A DNA stretch of 56,022 nucleotides from a virus: positions 1-56,022 of IMG/VR virus record IMGVR_UViG_3300042731_003577; one strand, given 5' to 3'. Below the pieces are notes generated by a model, which worked only from the letters and a program-made list of their open reading frames with translations, was not told where the DNA came from and did not search any database. This document shows positions 39,781 to 46,791 of the stretch, one piece after another; the stretch's first letter is position 1, and every line of letters begins with the position of its first letter. A program made the position numbers and the translations under genes.

Positions 39781-39974
39781 AATCCCAAAATCCCCTCATC
39801 GTAGTCGTTTGGGTCAAGTGGCGCCAGCTTGGTCAATGCCTCCTCAATCCGGTCAAGCAACGATTTGACTTCGGCTAGCCGTGTTACACCGCATTCATCT
39901 GCAAGCACGTCCTCATATTCCGAAAGAAATCCACAGGCCTCACTCAGCAGGTCATACAAGCTTTCGTTATCCAT
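39777..39974 (-). CDS. Hypothetical helical acidic protein
   Basis: A 65-residue acidic helical protein (LLSEACGFLSEYEDVLADE). GGATAG precedes the ATG. Function unknown. Confidence 0.64.
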   Translation of the reverse strand: MDNESLYDLLSEACGFLSEYEDVLADECGVTRLAEVKSLLDRIEEALTKLAPLDPNDYDEGILGL

Positions 39975-39976
39975 AT

Positions 39977-40417
39977 CTATCCATTTGCCTTAGCGGGGTC
40001 GCTGTTGCGGTCGATTTTGCCCGTCAACACACCACGGACGAACGCATCAGCGCTTCTACTGGATGTGAATGGTCGCACCTTTTCGATAAAATCAAGTGCG
40101 TCCTTCTCGGACCACCCGAGCTTATAGATAAGCGACAGTGGGTTGTGTGCATAAACGACCTCGTTCACTATCGTGTTAACCATGTGGTCGGAGATTTCTT
40201 GCTGTGTTGGCAGGTCGATGTCATCAAGCCCGTTTTTCGGTGGTTCCTGCCACGGACCACCGTCCACGCGGTACCGCACCACATCGCAGATGATCCCGTT
40301 CTTGTTCACATAGATGAACTCTCCACCAAGTTCCAGATCGCCACCGGCGTCGATCTCGTACGCTGGCGCTATTGCAATGCCTCTTTGCGAGCCCTTTGTC
40401 TCATACTCGATTTTCAT
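39977..40417 (-). CDS. Hypothetical protein
   Basis: The 146-residue protein has a beta-rich first half (GGEFIYVNKNGIICDVVRYRV) and a helical second half (LGWSEKDALDFIEKV). AGGAG precedes the ATG. It is coupled to the upstream gene by ATGA. Function unknown. Confidence 0.68.
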   Translation of the reverse strand: MKIEYETKGSQRGIAIAPAYEIDAGGDLELGGEFIYVNKNGIICDVVRYRVDGGPWQEPPKNGLDDIDLPTQQEISDHMVNTIVNEVVYAHNPLSLIYKLGWSEKDALDFIEKVRPFTSSRSADAFVRGVLTGKIDRNSDPAKANG

Positions 40418-40740
40418 CCCAAATCTCCTGTCAGGATGTCGATAATCTCTTCCGCGACCTTCTCGACATGGTACAACTTGTCTCCGCTAATCATGGCGCG
40501 CGCGGCAACAATCTCTCTGGCGCGGTCCAAGACTTTGCTGCGCTGTGATTCCAGATCACCAAGTCTTTTAAGGGCGGAGCGTGTCACAGTCGATCTGTCG
40601 AAATCCATTCTGTGGTGAAAGGCCCAGTGCTCCTCCCCCATTGCATCCTTTTTTCGCTCCTCGACAACCAATTCGGCCGCCGCCGCCTCCACGATGCGAT
40701 AGCTGCCGTCATTAAAAATGATTCTCGGAAATCTAATCAT
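40414..40740 (-). CDS. Hypothetical helical protein
   Basis: A 108-residue protein, beta start (MIRFPRIIFNDGSYRIVEA) and then charged helices. AAGGAGG precedes ATG 40740; the longer frame upstream lies across the next gene and is not used. Function unknown. Confidence 0.66.
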   Translation of the reverse strand: MIRFPRIIFNDGSYRIVEAAAAELVVEERKKDAMGEEHWAFHHRMDFDRSTVTRSALKRLGDLESQRSKVLDRAREIVAARAMISGDKLYHVEKVAEEIIDILTGDLG

Positions 40741-41101
40741 CCCAAACCTCCTTGATTCGTGTTTTGTTTCTTGCCAATACCATACGTGCCCGACAACGCG
40801 GGCATTTGCTCCACAGTAGCACATAGCTGGCGTGCATGTCAACCCTACCGTCGTGATCTTTTTCTGGCAGGTAGTCGATATTTGGGGCACTGTAGGGCGA
40901 TTGGTGGTTGCCCGTGCGCCGGTTGATTTCGGCAGCGAGGGCGTCGTGTCGCCACTGCATGGCTGTGGGCTCGATTTGGCCATATCGCCCAGCGACCGAG
41001 TGGTGTTTCTCGAAATTGTGTTTGTGCTTGTGTAGCTCTGAGTGTTCGCCACTGAGGTGCGCGCCACACATGAGTCGAGGTGGTACCATCCACATTCGCA
41101 T
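40733..41101 (-). CDS. Pyrimidine dimer DNA glycosylase-like protein
   Basis: The 122-residue protein resembles pyrimidine dimer glycosylases such as T4 DenV (endonuclease V): MRMWMVPPRLMCGAHL at the start, GEHSELHKHKHNFEKH where the DenV catalytic Glu lies in EYRELP, and RHDALAAEINRRTG. It would excise UV-induced dimers by glycosylase/AP-lyase action. The C-terminus has a CPRC pair. The family call is by motif and length. Confidence 0.65.
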   Translation of the reverse strand: MRMWMVPPRLMCGAHLSGEHSELHKHKHNFEKHHSVAGRYGQIEPTAMQWRHDALAAEINRRTGNHQSPYSAPNIDYLPEKDHDGRVDMHASYVLLWSKCPRCRARMVLARNKTRIKEVWDD

Positions 41102-41119
41102 TAGTTGCCCTCCAGTCGT

Positions 41120-41446
41120 CTATGCTTCCAAAAAGGTGTAGCTTTCGCGCTCCAGCAAATCAAGGAGTTCGAAGGCTTTAATCACCCGCTCGCCATCGAG
41201 TGTCGGCAAATACCCGCTGCTCGTTGAGTCGCCGTAGTGGTGTTGTTCTGGGATGACCAGACTACGTATCTCAAGTGCATGAATCGTCTGGGTAGGGCGA
41301 CGGTCGTAACCAATGGCGCCATCAGGCACGTCGTTGTGATGGTTGATCCATTCCAATACATCAATCATCCGATTATTAAGCCTGAAGGTCGCGATGTAGT
41401 CTTTCAGTTGCCTTTGCAAGGTCTTCTCCATCTCGGTGTTACTCAT
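41120..41446 (-). CDS. Hypothetical protein
   Basis: A 108-residue protein with a helical first half (LQRQLKDYIATFRLNNRMID) and a mixed second half (RRPTQTIHALEIRSL). ATG 41446 follows AAGGAGG and the promoter at 41477-41506. Function unknown. Confidence 0.67.
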   Translation of the reverse strand: MSNTEMEKTLQRQLKDYIATFRLNNRMIDVLEWINHHNDVPDGAIGYDRRPTQTIHALEIRSLVIPEQHHYGDSTSSGYLPTLDGERVIKAFELLDLLERESYTFLEA

Positions 41447-41476
41447 CAGTTGCCTCCTTGGCAGGTTGTTGTGTTG

Positions 41477-41506
41477 ATGGTAGCACGGATGGGGTGTGGA
41501 TGTCAA
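41477..41506 (-). promoter_or_regulatory. Sigma70-like promoter; -35 overlaps a stop codon
   Basis: TTGACA (41501-41506), 18-bp spacer and TACCAT (41477-41482). The TGA of the MazG-like gene (41503-41505) is inside the -35 box. A short stem GCC-AAGGA-GGC includes the ribosome site of the following gene, so it may limit its translation. Confidence 0.68.
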
Positions 41507-42171
41507 GGCTTTCGGAAAAGGTCGTAGCATTTCTCGAATTTTTGGAAGGCGCTGCGGACGTTTTCAAGTGTTTCAAGGGCTTCATCGCGCTCAGCTTTGA
41601 GGTACTCTATCTTGTTCACCAAATCAAGCTTGTCCTGCACAGCCTTGTCGTACTTGTGTACGACATCCTCGTGTTGATTTACGGCTTTCTTATTCATTTT
41701 CTTCAGTTCAAGATTTTCCTCTTCCAGCCTATTACAGCGGCCTTGTAAGCCTTCCTCTACTCTTTTGTGTCCCATCAACCTTTCTTCAACCCAAGTATAC
41801 TTACCGGCAAGATCATTGTGAATTTCCTCGCGTTCCGTAAGCTTCACCGCTAATCGCCGGTTCTCCTTCTCAAGCGCCTCATTTTTTTCCAAAGCATCAA
41901 GGTACAGTGCCTTGAGTTCGTTGGCGTCCTTTCGTTCTTCAATCTCTTGGCGCAGATACTGGACCAGGTCCATGGCCTCTTGATAGGCGTCAATGAGTGC
42001 GTCACGACCGTTGTTGGTGTTCAGCCGAGTGCCGTACTTCTTTGCCCCAATCTCCGCGCGCTCCTTCAGGTCGGCGATTACCAAATTGGTGACGTCCTTG
42101 TCCCAAGGTTTCGGCGGGGTTGGTTGTGGTTGTTTTTGTTTTTCGTTCAGTACATTTGGGTGGGCTGGCAT
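41503..42171 (-). CDS. MazG-like pyrophosphohydrolase with long coiled-coil tail
   Basis: Residues about 25-80 match the phage dATP/dGTP diphosphohydrolase-type MazG domain (LKERAEIGAKKYGTRL, then DALIDAYQEAMDLVQYLRQ, with the metal-binding acidic helices). These enzymes hydrolyse nucleoside triphosphates or alarmones. The remaining 140 residues form one long charged coiled coil, not usual for the family. ATG 42171 follows GAGGAAATA; the 222-residue size results. Confidence 0.82.
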   Translation of the reverse strand: MPAHPNVLNEKQKQPQPTPPKPWDKDVTNLVIADLKERAEIGAKKYGTRLNTNNGRDALIDAYQEAMDLVQYLRQEIEERKDANELKALYLDALEKNEALEKENRRLAVKLTEREEIHNDLAGKYTWVEERLMGHKRVEEGLQGRCNRLEEENLELKKMNKKAVNQHEDVVHKYDKAVQDKLDLVNKIEYLKAERDEALETLENVRSAFQKFEKCYDLFRKP

Positions 42172-42218
42172 CACTATTTCCTCACCCGCGAATGCTCCAG
42201 TCTTCCACTTGTCTGATT

Positions 42219-42647
42219 TCACACATATACTCCTGTTTTTTCGTTTTGATAGAGAAGTTTGTTGCCCCACATATCACGCAGCGCATCGTGGTGCTGGTTG
42301 TGCATATCCCAAGCCTCCTCCTTTGACGATGCCCGCCACGGGAAAACGTAGGAGCAGTTGGTGCAAATAACCCTACAATTCGCAAGTGAATACCCCAGCT
42401 TGTGCTTGTGGCATCGCGGGCAGGGCGCGTTTGGTTTGCGGTAGGGGAATACATCATTCTCGTCTGGTTCGTCATGGGTGTCGTCGGTATACTCCGCGAG
42501 AAAGAATTTTCCGTCTTCGGCCTCCGCAGCCGACCCGCCCGGTTTTGGGGCTGGTTTGAAGAATAGCCCGGCAGCCCACCCGGCCTCAACATATCCCCTC
42601 ATTCGCCTTACGGCCTGCAGCCACGCCTTACGCTTGTTTTCGTTCAT
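42219..42647 (-). CDS. Zinc-finger protein (Lar/restriction alleviation-like layout)
   Basis: The 142-residue protein has a C-terminal CPRCHKHKLG followed by CRVICTNCSYVFPW and SSKEEAWDMHNQ, the layout of Lar-type phage zinc-ribbon proteins (CPFCG, then IICxxCG, then A-W-N). Lar proteins can counter type I restriction. The N-terminal half is a hydrophilic linker. The match is by pattern only. Confidence 0.68.
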   Translation of the reverse strand: MNENKRKAWLQAVRRMRGYVEAGWAAGLFFKPAPKPGGSAAEAEDGKFFLAEYTDDTHDEPDENDVFPYRKPNAPCPRCHKHKLGYSLANCRVICTNCSYVFPWRASSKEEAWDMHNQHHDALRDMWGNKLLYQNEKTGVYV

Positions 42648-42933
42648 CGTTCATCCAGGTCAAGAATTTGTAAAGGAACCAACCATCTTCAGTTTGAAGT
42701 ATGAGGTATGGGTCGTCATCCGCCCGCCCAGCAATGCCCAGTCGGCAAAGAGTATCAACCTCTTCAGTCTCGTCGTCTCCAATCACCATTGCACAACCCA
42801 TTTCTCTGTCGTACAGGTCGTCGAATAGCCACCAATCAGGGTCTGATAGCTCATAGGCATCAATGTATTCCCGGATCGCCTTAACTAGGCTTGACCGTCG
42901 ATTTTGGTCACTCATCAGAAGTTCGTTATCCAT
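42628..42933 (-). CDS. Hypothetical acidic protein
   Basis: A 101-residue acidic protein (DPDWWLFDDLYDREMG) with a helical N-terminus. GGAGG precedes ATG 42933; it overlaps both neighbours. Function unknown. Confidence 0.66.
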   Translation of the reverse strand: MDNELLMSDQNRRSSLVKAIREYIDAYELSDPDWWLFDDLYDREMGCAMVIGDDETEEVDTLCRLGIAGRADDDPYLILQTEDGWFLYKFLTWMNDERKQA

Positions 42934-43180
42934 CAAAATCCTCCATTTCGCAATTGCCTCCTTGCGCGCCCATCACGTACTCGGCACGAAGCCCACTGCG
43001 CCCGCACTCCATACCAGCGGACAGTGCCAACCCAATTGCGTCATCTTCGGTATAGGCCACCACAATCCGGTGGACATTACCAAATCCGACGTATCCATTG
43101 TAGACACGCCACACCTTCAGGTCTTCCACCCGTTCCTCCGGGAACAGAAGGATGTGATCCAAATCAGGGTCATGTGCCAT
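42926..43180 (-). CDS. Hypothetical protein
   Basis: An 84-residue protein with beta strands (HRIVVAYTEDDAIGLALS). GGAG precedes ATG 43180. Function unknown. Confidence 0.64.
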   Translation of the reverse strand: MAHDPDLDHILLFPEERVEDLKVWRVYNGYVGFGNVHRIVVAYTEDDAIGLALSAGMECGRSGLRAEYVMGAQGGNCEMEDFDG

Positions 43181-43425
43181 CACCACTCTCCATATCTGTT
43201 GCGCTCGCGGAATTCCTCGTAGTCTTCGGCAAATATGCGATAGGTTGCATCCTTCTCTTCGTTTGCATGGCGATACAGGAATTTGTGGTTCAGATCGTCA
43301 TACTCCTTCAGTGGTGCCTTGAGCACAACCCCGGTTTTCAGCACGATGACAGTGTTGCTGTCGGTGCGCACGATAGCATCAATCGCATGCAGGTCAAGAC
43401 GTATGTCCCTCGCTTCAATCACCAT
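43180..43425 (-). CDS. Hypothetical protein
   Basis: An 81-residue protein, initial beta hairpin (DSNTVIVLKTGVVLKAPL) and an acidic helical end. It starts at ATG 43425 after GGGGGC. Function unknown. Confidence 0.64.
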   Translation of the reverse strand: MVIEARDIRLDLHAIDAIVRTDSNTVIVLKTGVVLKAPLKEYDDLNHKFLYRHANEEKDATYRIFAEDYEEFRERNRYGEW

Positions 43426-43786
43426 TGGCAAGCCCCCAATCGGTGGCGCGCATCGTCTTCGCGGGAATCGTATACTGCGGGGTCCCCTTACTTGACACGA
43501 TCGTCCCGCGTTTATTCATCTCCCAATAGTAGCCGGTCGGCCAGGTGCCACGTCGGACCTTGTATCCTGCACAAAGGGCCGTGTATGCCGTTGCCCAACC
43601 AAATCCATCCCAGGACTCCCGTGGTTGCGGCTTCCTCGCCACCCCAGTGATTGTGATGTTCGACTCATTGTTTTTGTAAATCGACACATTTTCAACCACT
43701 TCAGCATCCCTGTACACCCTTACTGCGCCGTTGTGATTGACGTGCAGGTCACCATCAATCAGGTGCATTTCCAGATTATTCGCCAT
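43415..43786 (-). CDS. Protein with Tad2/DUF2829-like C-terminal domain
   Basis: The 123-residue protein has a beta-rich N-terminal half. Residues about 60-120 look like DUF2829: WATAYTALCAGYKVRRGTWP, then a YYWEMNKRG strand and YTIPAKTMRATDW, matching the F-x-x-A-L-x-x-G-K-x-V-x-R-x-x-W and A-x-D-W pattern. DUF2829 includes Tad2 sponges that bind Thoeris signalling molecules. The call is by motif only; the N-terminal extension is not usual. Confidence 0.6.
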   Translation of the reverse strand: MANNLEMHLIDGDLHVNHNGAVRVYRDAEVVENVSIYKNNESNITITGVARKPQPRESWDGFGWATAYTALCAGYKVRRGTWPTGYYWEMNKRGTIVSSKGTPQYTIPAKTMRATDWGLANGD

Positions 43787-44096
43787 CATCACCTCCATTA
43801 AGTATCCGTGTTGCGTGCCAAATCGCGGCTTCGAGATCCGTCGTCTCTCCATACCGCGCATGCTGCAACATACACTCTACCACGCGTGCCTGGTCCCAGT
43901 CAAGCTTATATTTGTCCCTCAGCTGGGCCAGGTCGGCGAATATGCCCTCTTTCTCGCTCGGGCATGGGTAATCCGCCTGGTAGTGGTCGAAATTGTTGCA
44001 TGGCGTGTCAGCCACACAGCCACCACAGGCAGCGACATCTACCGGGTCGGTCTCGTCGCTCCAGTTAAACAAACACGTTGCGCAATCTTTTTCCAT
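43776..44096 (-). CDS. Cysteine-rich putative zinc-binding protein
   Basis: A 106-residue protein with CATC, CGGC and further Cys in the first 50 residues (two likely zinc sites) and a helical C-terminal half. AGGAG precedes ATG 44096. Function unknown. Confidence 0.66.
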   Translation of the reverse strand: MEKDCATCLFNWSDETDPVDVAACGGCVADTPCNNFDHYQADYPCPSEKEGIFADLAQLRDKYKLDWDQARVVECMLQHARYGETTDLEAAIWHATRILNGGDDGE

Positions 44097-44329
44097 CACA
44101 TTGCTCCTATAAATTGCAAGATGGCTATGCCGCCTGTGACCGCCGTGCCACCCGCAAAGACCATCGCGAGCAACAATGTTGGCCAGTCGGTTGTTGGTTC
44201 GTGCGCTACAGGCTCAAACTCGAAGGGCTCCTGCGCCCTGGCCCACTCCGCCTCTTCCTCGCGCGTCCAGTATGGGTCGAATGGGCAGGTTCGCAAGTAG
44301 AGCCTACGAGCCGTCTTTTTTTTGACCAT
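44096..44329 (-). CDS. C-terminally membrane-anchored protein, 5' part possibly lost by frameshift
   Basis: From ATG 44329 it encodes 77 residues with a basic start, an acidic middle and a C-terminal hydrophobic helix (LLLAMVFAGGTAVTGGIAIL). The same frame stays open upstream and encodes a charged coil-like stretch (SRKDAEKERRRDAERERAAE) but has no start codon. That stretch would join the N-terminus read in the neighbouring frame from ATG 44439 if one base were shifted near 44385. Confidence 0.6.
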   Translation of the reverse strand: MVKKKTARRLYLRTCPFDPYWTREEEAEWARAQEPFEFEPVAHEPTTDWPTLLLAMVFAGGTAVTGGIAILQFIGAM

Positions 44330-44439
44330 TTCGGCCGCCCGTTCCCTCTCTGCATCTCGGCGCCGTTCTTTTTCGGCATCCTTTCTCGATATTCTGCCAT
44401 CGACTTCATGAGTTTGGCTTTGTGTTCATTGGCTTTCAT
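44206..44439 (-). pseudogene. Frame 5' to the membrane-anchored protein, likely frameshifted
   Basis: ATG 44439 has a strong GGAGG site and encodes a plausible helical start (MKANEHKAKLMKSMAEYRE). After that the frame turns into a basic, serine/arginine-rich sequence typical of out-of-frame reading, while the -1 frame continues as a normal charged helix into 44096-44329. A single-base indel or an unrecognised -1 frameshift near 44385 would explain both. No good slippery heptamer is visible. Confidence 0.5.
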
Positions 44440-44665
44440 CAGTTTCCTCCCACCCACAGGCCCTCTCCCATGCCTGTATGGCATCAGCCATCTGTCCGAG
44501 ACAATCGCGGCAAATGAACGTATTGTCGTCCATCATATCCACCACCACCACACCGACGCCATCCCTGCCGCAGTAGTCGCATTCAACATTGCAGAATACC
44601 TCTGTGTTGACTTTGCCGATGGTAAAAACGTTCGCCATGGGGTGCGCGGTCTTGCATTCAGTCAT
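44426..44665 (-). CDS. Zinc-ribbon protein
   Basis: A 79-residue protein with CNVECDYCGRDG and CRDCLG about 20 residues later, a zinc-ribbon pattern. GGAGGAGG precedes ATG 44665. Function unknown. Confidence 0.66.
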   Translation of the reverse strand: MTECKTAHPMANVFTIGKVNTEVFCNVECDYCGRDGVGVVVVDMMDDNTFICRDCLGQMADAIQAWERACGWEETDESQ

Positions 44666-44882
44666 CAACGCCTCCTCCAAAATAATACCGAGTGGCCCCA
44701 CCAAGCGACGCCACCAATACGTCGATCTCTGCGGCAGATTCCTTGACGTCTATGTAACCCTCTGAAGGGATGTAAACAGTGGCGCCGCCATCAACCCGGG
44801 GTCCATACACCTCGATACTGTCGAGGTTATGCCGCCGCTCTTTGCCATCCATGGTTGTCAACCCAATAAACAATTTACTCAT
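44658..44882 (-). CDS. Hypothetical small protein
   Basis: A 74-residue alpha/beta protein (MSKLFIGLTTMDGKERRHNL). AAAGGAGG precedes ATG 44882, which overlaps the preceding small gene. Function unknown. Confidence 0.65.
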   Translation of the reverse strand: MSKLFIGLTTMDGKERRHNLDSIEVYGPRVDGGATVYIPSEGYIDVKESAAEIDVLVASLGGATRYYFGGGVDD

Positions 44883-45045
44883 CAATCACCTCCTTTGGTT
44901 GTTCGATCAGGTGCGCGGGCTCGCCGTACATGGCTTTTGCTACGCACACGTCGTGGATTAGTTCGTCACGGACGCGTTCGACACTGCCGTCGCTGAATTT
45001 GAGTTCCCAAATGATGTCGCCGGTGGTTGTTTTGGTGGTTGGCAT
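44875..45045 (-). CDS. Hypothetical 56-residue protein
   Basis: This short ORF begins MPTTKTTTGDIIWELKFSDG and ends in an acidic KEVIDE. AGGAGG precedes ATG 45045, directly after the hairpin and promoter at 45059-45110. Its stop overlaps the next gene. Composition and context support a real gene. Function unknown. Confidence 0.68.
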   Translation of the reverse strand: MPTTKTTTGDIIWELKFSDGSVERVRDELIHDVCVAKAMYGEPAHLIEQPKEVIDE

Positions 45046-45058
45046 TGCGTCCTCCTAT

Positions 45059-45110
45059 CGGGCTTTGTGCCCGTTATTAAGGTTATAGCAGGACGCTAGG
45101 TGGGTGTCAA
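45059..45110 (-). promoter_or_regulatory. Sigma70-like promoter with 5' stem-loop; -35 overlaps a stop codon
   Basis: TTGACA (45105-45110), 17-bp spacer and TATAAC (45082-45087), near consensus. Then the hairpin CGGGC-ACAAA-GCCCG at 45059-45073 and a ribosome site. The TGA of the 23-residue ORF (45107-45109) is within the -35 box. Confidence 0.82.
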
Positions 45111-45178
45111 GAATTTTTTTTAACGTTGAGAACACGGGCGATTTGGGCAATGTCTTGTGGAGACAGTTCAGTATCCAT
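45107..45178 (-). CDS. Very short ORF (23 residues) upstream of promoter
   Basis: ATG 45178 lies inside the end of the membrane protein gene with AGGAG upstream. The peptide is helical and polar (MDTELSPQDIAQIARVLNV). The stop is in the -35 box of the next promoter. Without homology it is a tentative call. Confidence 0.45.
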   Translation of the reverse strand: MDTELSPQDIAQIARVLNVKKNS

Positions 45179-45533
45179 CACATATCTCCTGATATTTCTT
45201 GCGACATTCGTCCATGGCATTGGTATAACACGGCGTGTGGTAGACCGCGACATCGCCAGTATCTCCACTTACTCGACATTTGACCAGTGCTTTGTGCCCA
45301 CACTCCATCTCAATCATGTTGTGCTTGCCAGTGTACCATGTCTTTACCTTGTCGCCATCGGGGATGCCAAGAAACAGTACCAGTGACACAGCCAGTAGCA
45401 CGAGGCCAATACCAAGCCATTTCTCGCCCTCCCTCTCGACACAATAGACAAGTATGGCGATACACCCGCCCAGAAAGGTCAGCATAGTCAGCATCCATCC
45501 CAACGCCAACAACCTCTCAATTATCGTCAACAT
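45168..45533 (-). CDS. Two-helix membrane protein with soluble domain
   Basis: The 121-residue protein has two transmembrane helices in the first 55 residues (about 8-30 and 40-55) and a Cys-containing C-terminal domain (MECGHKALVKCRV, CYTNAMDEC) that may form disulfides in the periplasm. GGAGG precedes ATG 45533. It follows terS. Function unknown. Confidence 0.67.
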   Translation of the reverse strand: MLTIIERLLALGWMLTMLTFLGGCIAILVYCVEREGEKWLGIGLVLLAVSLVLFLGIPDGDKVKTWYTGKHNMIEMECGHKALVKCRVSGDTGDVAVYHTPCYTNAMDECRKKYQEICDGY

Positions 45534-46119
45534 CACCATCCTCCTTTTTCTGGTTCACACCCAATATCTGTTCGACAATAAAGGTGTGGTCCTGGTCGGA
45601 TATACCGCGCTCGGTCTTGATCGGCCCACCATCCTTGCCGGTCACCTCGTTGACCTTTTTCTCCACGGCAATACCAAGGTGGCGACACAGCAGCGTTAGT
45701 GCTCGGATCTTGTCGTGAGTCTTGATGGTGGTAGTAACGCCCTGGCGGCTACGTGTCTCGCTGACCTCCTTGATTGCGGCAGTGACATCTTCGTCGAGTT
45801 GGTCGCTATCGACCAGCGTAATCTGGTTACCAGACCACGTCACGGCGTCAGTGATGTTCGACAGCCCGATCCTCTCCAGCTCCTTTATCACGCGATCGGC
45901 ATCAACACCGGTGCGCTCGGCCCGCTCGTCTTTTAATTGTTGTATGGCAGCTTGCACTTTAGGATTCTTCAAGAGGCCACACCCCTGTGCGTGGGCCGAT
46001 TTCGGGCTATAACCGGCCTGAATTGCCGCCTTGGTGGCGTTCAATTCGATCATGTATGCCTCTACAAAGGCCTGCTGCTTCTCCGTGTTGAGGCCGTATT
46101 TGAGCTTCTTACGTGGCAT
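45517..46119 (-). CDS. terS: Terminase small subunit (XtmA/terminase_2 type)
   Basis: The 200-residue protein matches terminase_2 small subunits: LNTEKQQAFVEAYMIELNATK, AGYSPKSAHAQGCGLLKNP (helix-turn-helix), VQAAIQQLKDERAERTG, and VIKELERIGLSNITDAV. It recognises the packaging site and loads the large subunit. It lies about 11 kb from terL, unusual since the two are normally adjacent. AAGGGG precedes the ATG. Confidence 0.92.
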   Translation of the reverse strand: MPRKKLKYGLNTEKQQAFVEAYMIELNATKAAIQAGYSPKSAHAQGCGLLKNPKVQAAIQQLKDERAERTGVDADRVIKELERIGLSNITDAVTWSGNQITLVDSDQLDEDVTAAIKEVSETRSRQGVTTTIKTHDKIRALTLLCRHLGIAVEKKVNEVTGKDGGPIKTERGISDQDHTFIVEQILGVNQKKEDGDVDDN

Positions 46120-46130
46120 CGGCGTTCCCC

Positions 46131-46340
46131 TTAAAATGGCTCATATCGGCTGGTGCCATAATATTTTATCTGGTGCTCATTGCACCAACTCATTAACCCA
46201 TAAACCATTTTTGTCAAACATTCCATGCAAATATGCTCTGTTATATTTCCCATATACCCATCGGGAACAGTGTTGCTAACAACCGGCCTATGGGTATCGC
46301 ATTTATCGCAATACCCAACGCTGCACTCCAGACTTTCCAT
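46131..46340 (-). CDS. Small zinc-binding protein
   Basis: A 69-residue protein with CDKC and CMEC about 26 residues apart, a likely zinc ribbon. GGGGGGTGAG precedes ATG 46340. It is the gene just upstream of terS. Function unknown. Confidence 0.65.
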   Translation of the reverse strand: MESLECSVGYCDKCDTHRPVVSNTVPDGYMGNITEHICMECLTKMVYGLMSWCNEHQIKYYGTSRYEPF

Positions 46341-46522
46341 CACTCACCCCCCAGCTCGTCGCGCATGACTTTGATGGCGTTGCGCATTTCTGCTACGGCA
46401 GCGTTAATTTCTGCCAAGGTATCCATAAGTCTGTTATTCAGGTCGAGGATGCGTGGGGCAGCATCCGCCAGCTCCCGGCAAATGGTGCAGTACCTGTGCC
46501 ACACATAGTCGTCCTCATCCAT
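46340..46522 (-). CDS. Hypothetical helical protein
   Basis: A 60-residue protein with a CTIC pair and a long helix (LNNRLMDTLAEINAAVAEM). GGAGGG precedes ATG 46522. Function unknown. Confidence 0.63.
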   Translation of the reverse strand: MDEDDYVWHRYCTICRELADAAPRILDLNNRLMDTLAEINAAVAEMRNAIKVMRDELGGE

Positions 46523-46791
46523 CACTCACCCTCCTTTGGTAGCAGAACAGGTGGCCCCAGCCACTTGTCGCAAATGAGGCAGCCCTTGCGCTCTGCGAAG
46601 GTTCCATCTGCCTCCTTGAACACCAATTCGGGTTGCGCGCAGGTGCACCACTCGTTGTCGGGACGCTCTAGCCTTTCCCCGCATCTGGTGCATCTGAAAT
46701 CATGGGTGTCAATTCGGACATCATACCCCTTTGCAAGGGCATCTCTAGCAGCTCCCAACGCCTTATCCAATGCTTCCTTACGTGTCGTCAT
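46522..46791 (-). CDS. Zinc-finger protein
   Basis: An 89-residue protein with CTRCGERL, CTC and CLICDKWLG elements after a helical N-terminus (TRKEALDKALGAARDALAKG). It probably binds two zinc ions. GGAGAGG precedes ATG 46791. Function unknown. Confidence 0.67.
   Translation of the reverse strand: MTTRKEALDKALGAARDALAKGYDVRIDTHDFRCTRCGERLERPDNEWCTCAQPELVFKEADGTFAERKGCLICDKWLGPPVLLPKEGE

Noticed and set aside
40829-40834. TTGACA with an 18-bp spaced -10-like sequence on the minus strand
   Set aside because: It lies inside the glycosylase-like coding region (within 40733-41101), and no gene start or hairpin follows as in the other cassettes.
41440-41452. CTGATGAG sequence resembling a hammerhead ribozyme core
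   Set aside because: It is the start region of the gene at 41446; the other conserved core parts (GAAA and a cleavage triplet with stems) are not found near it.
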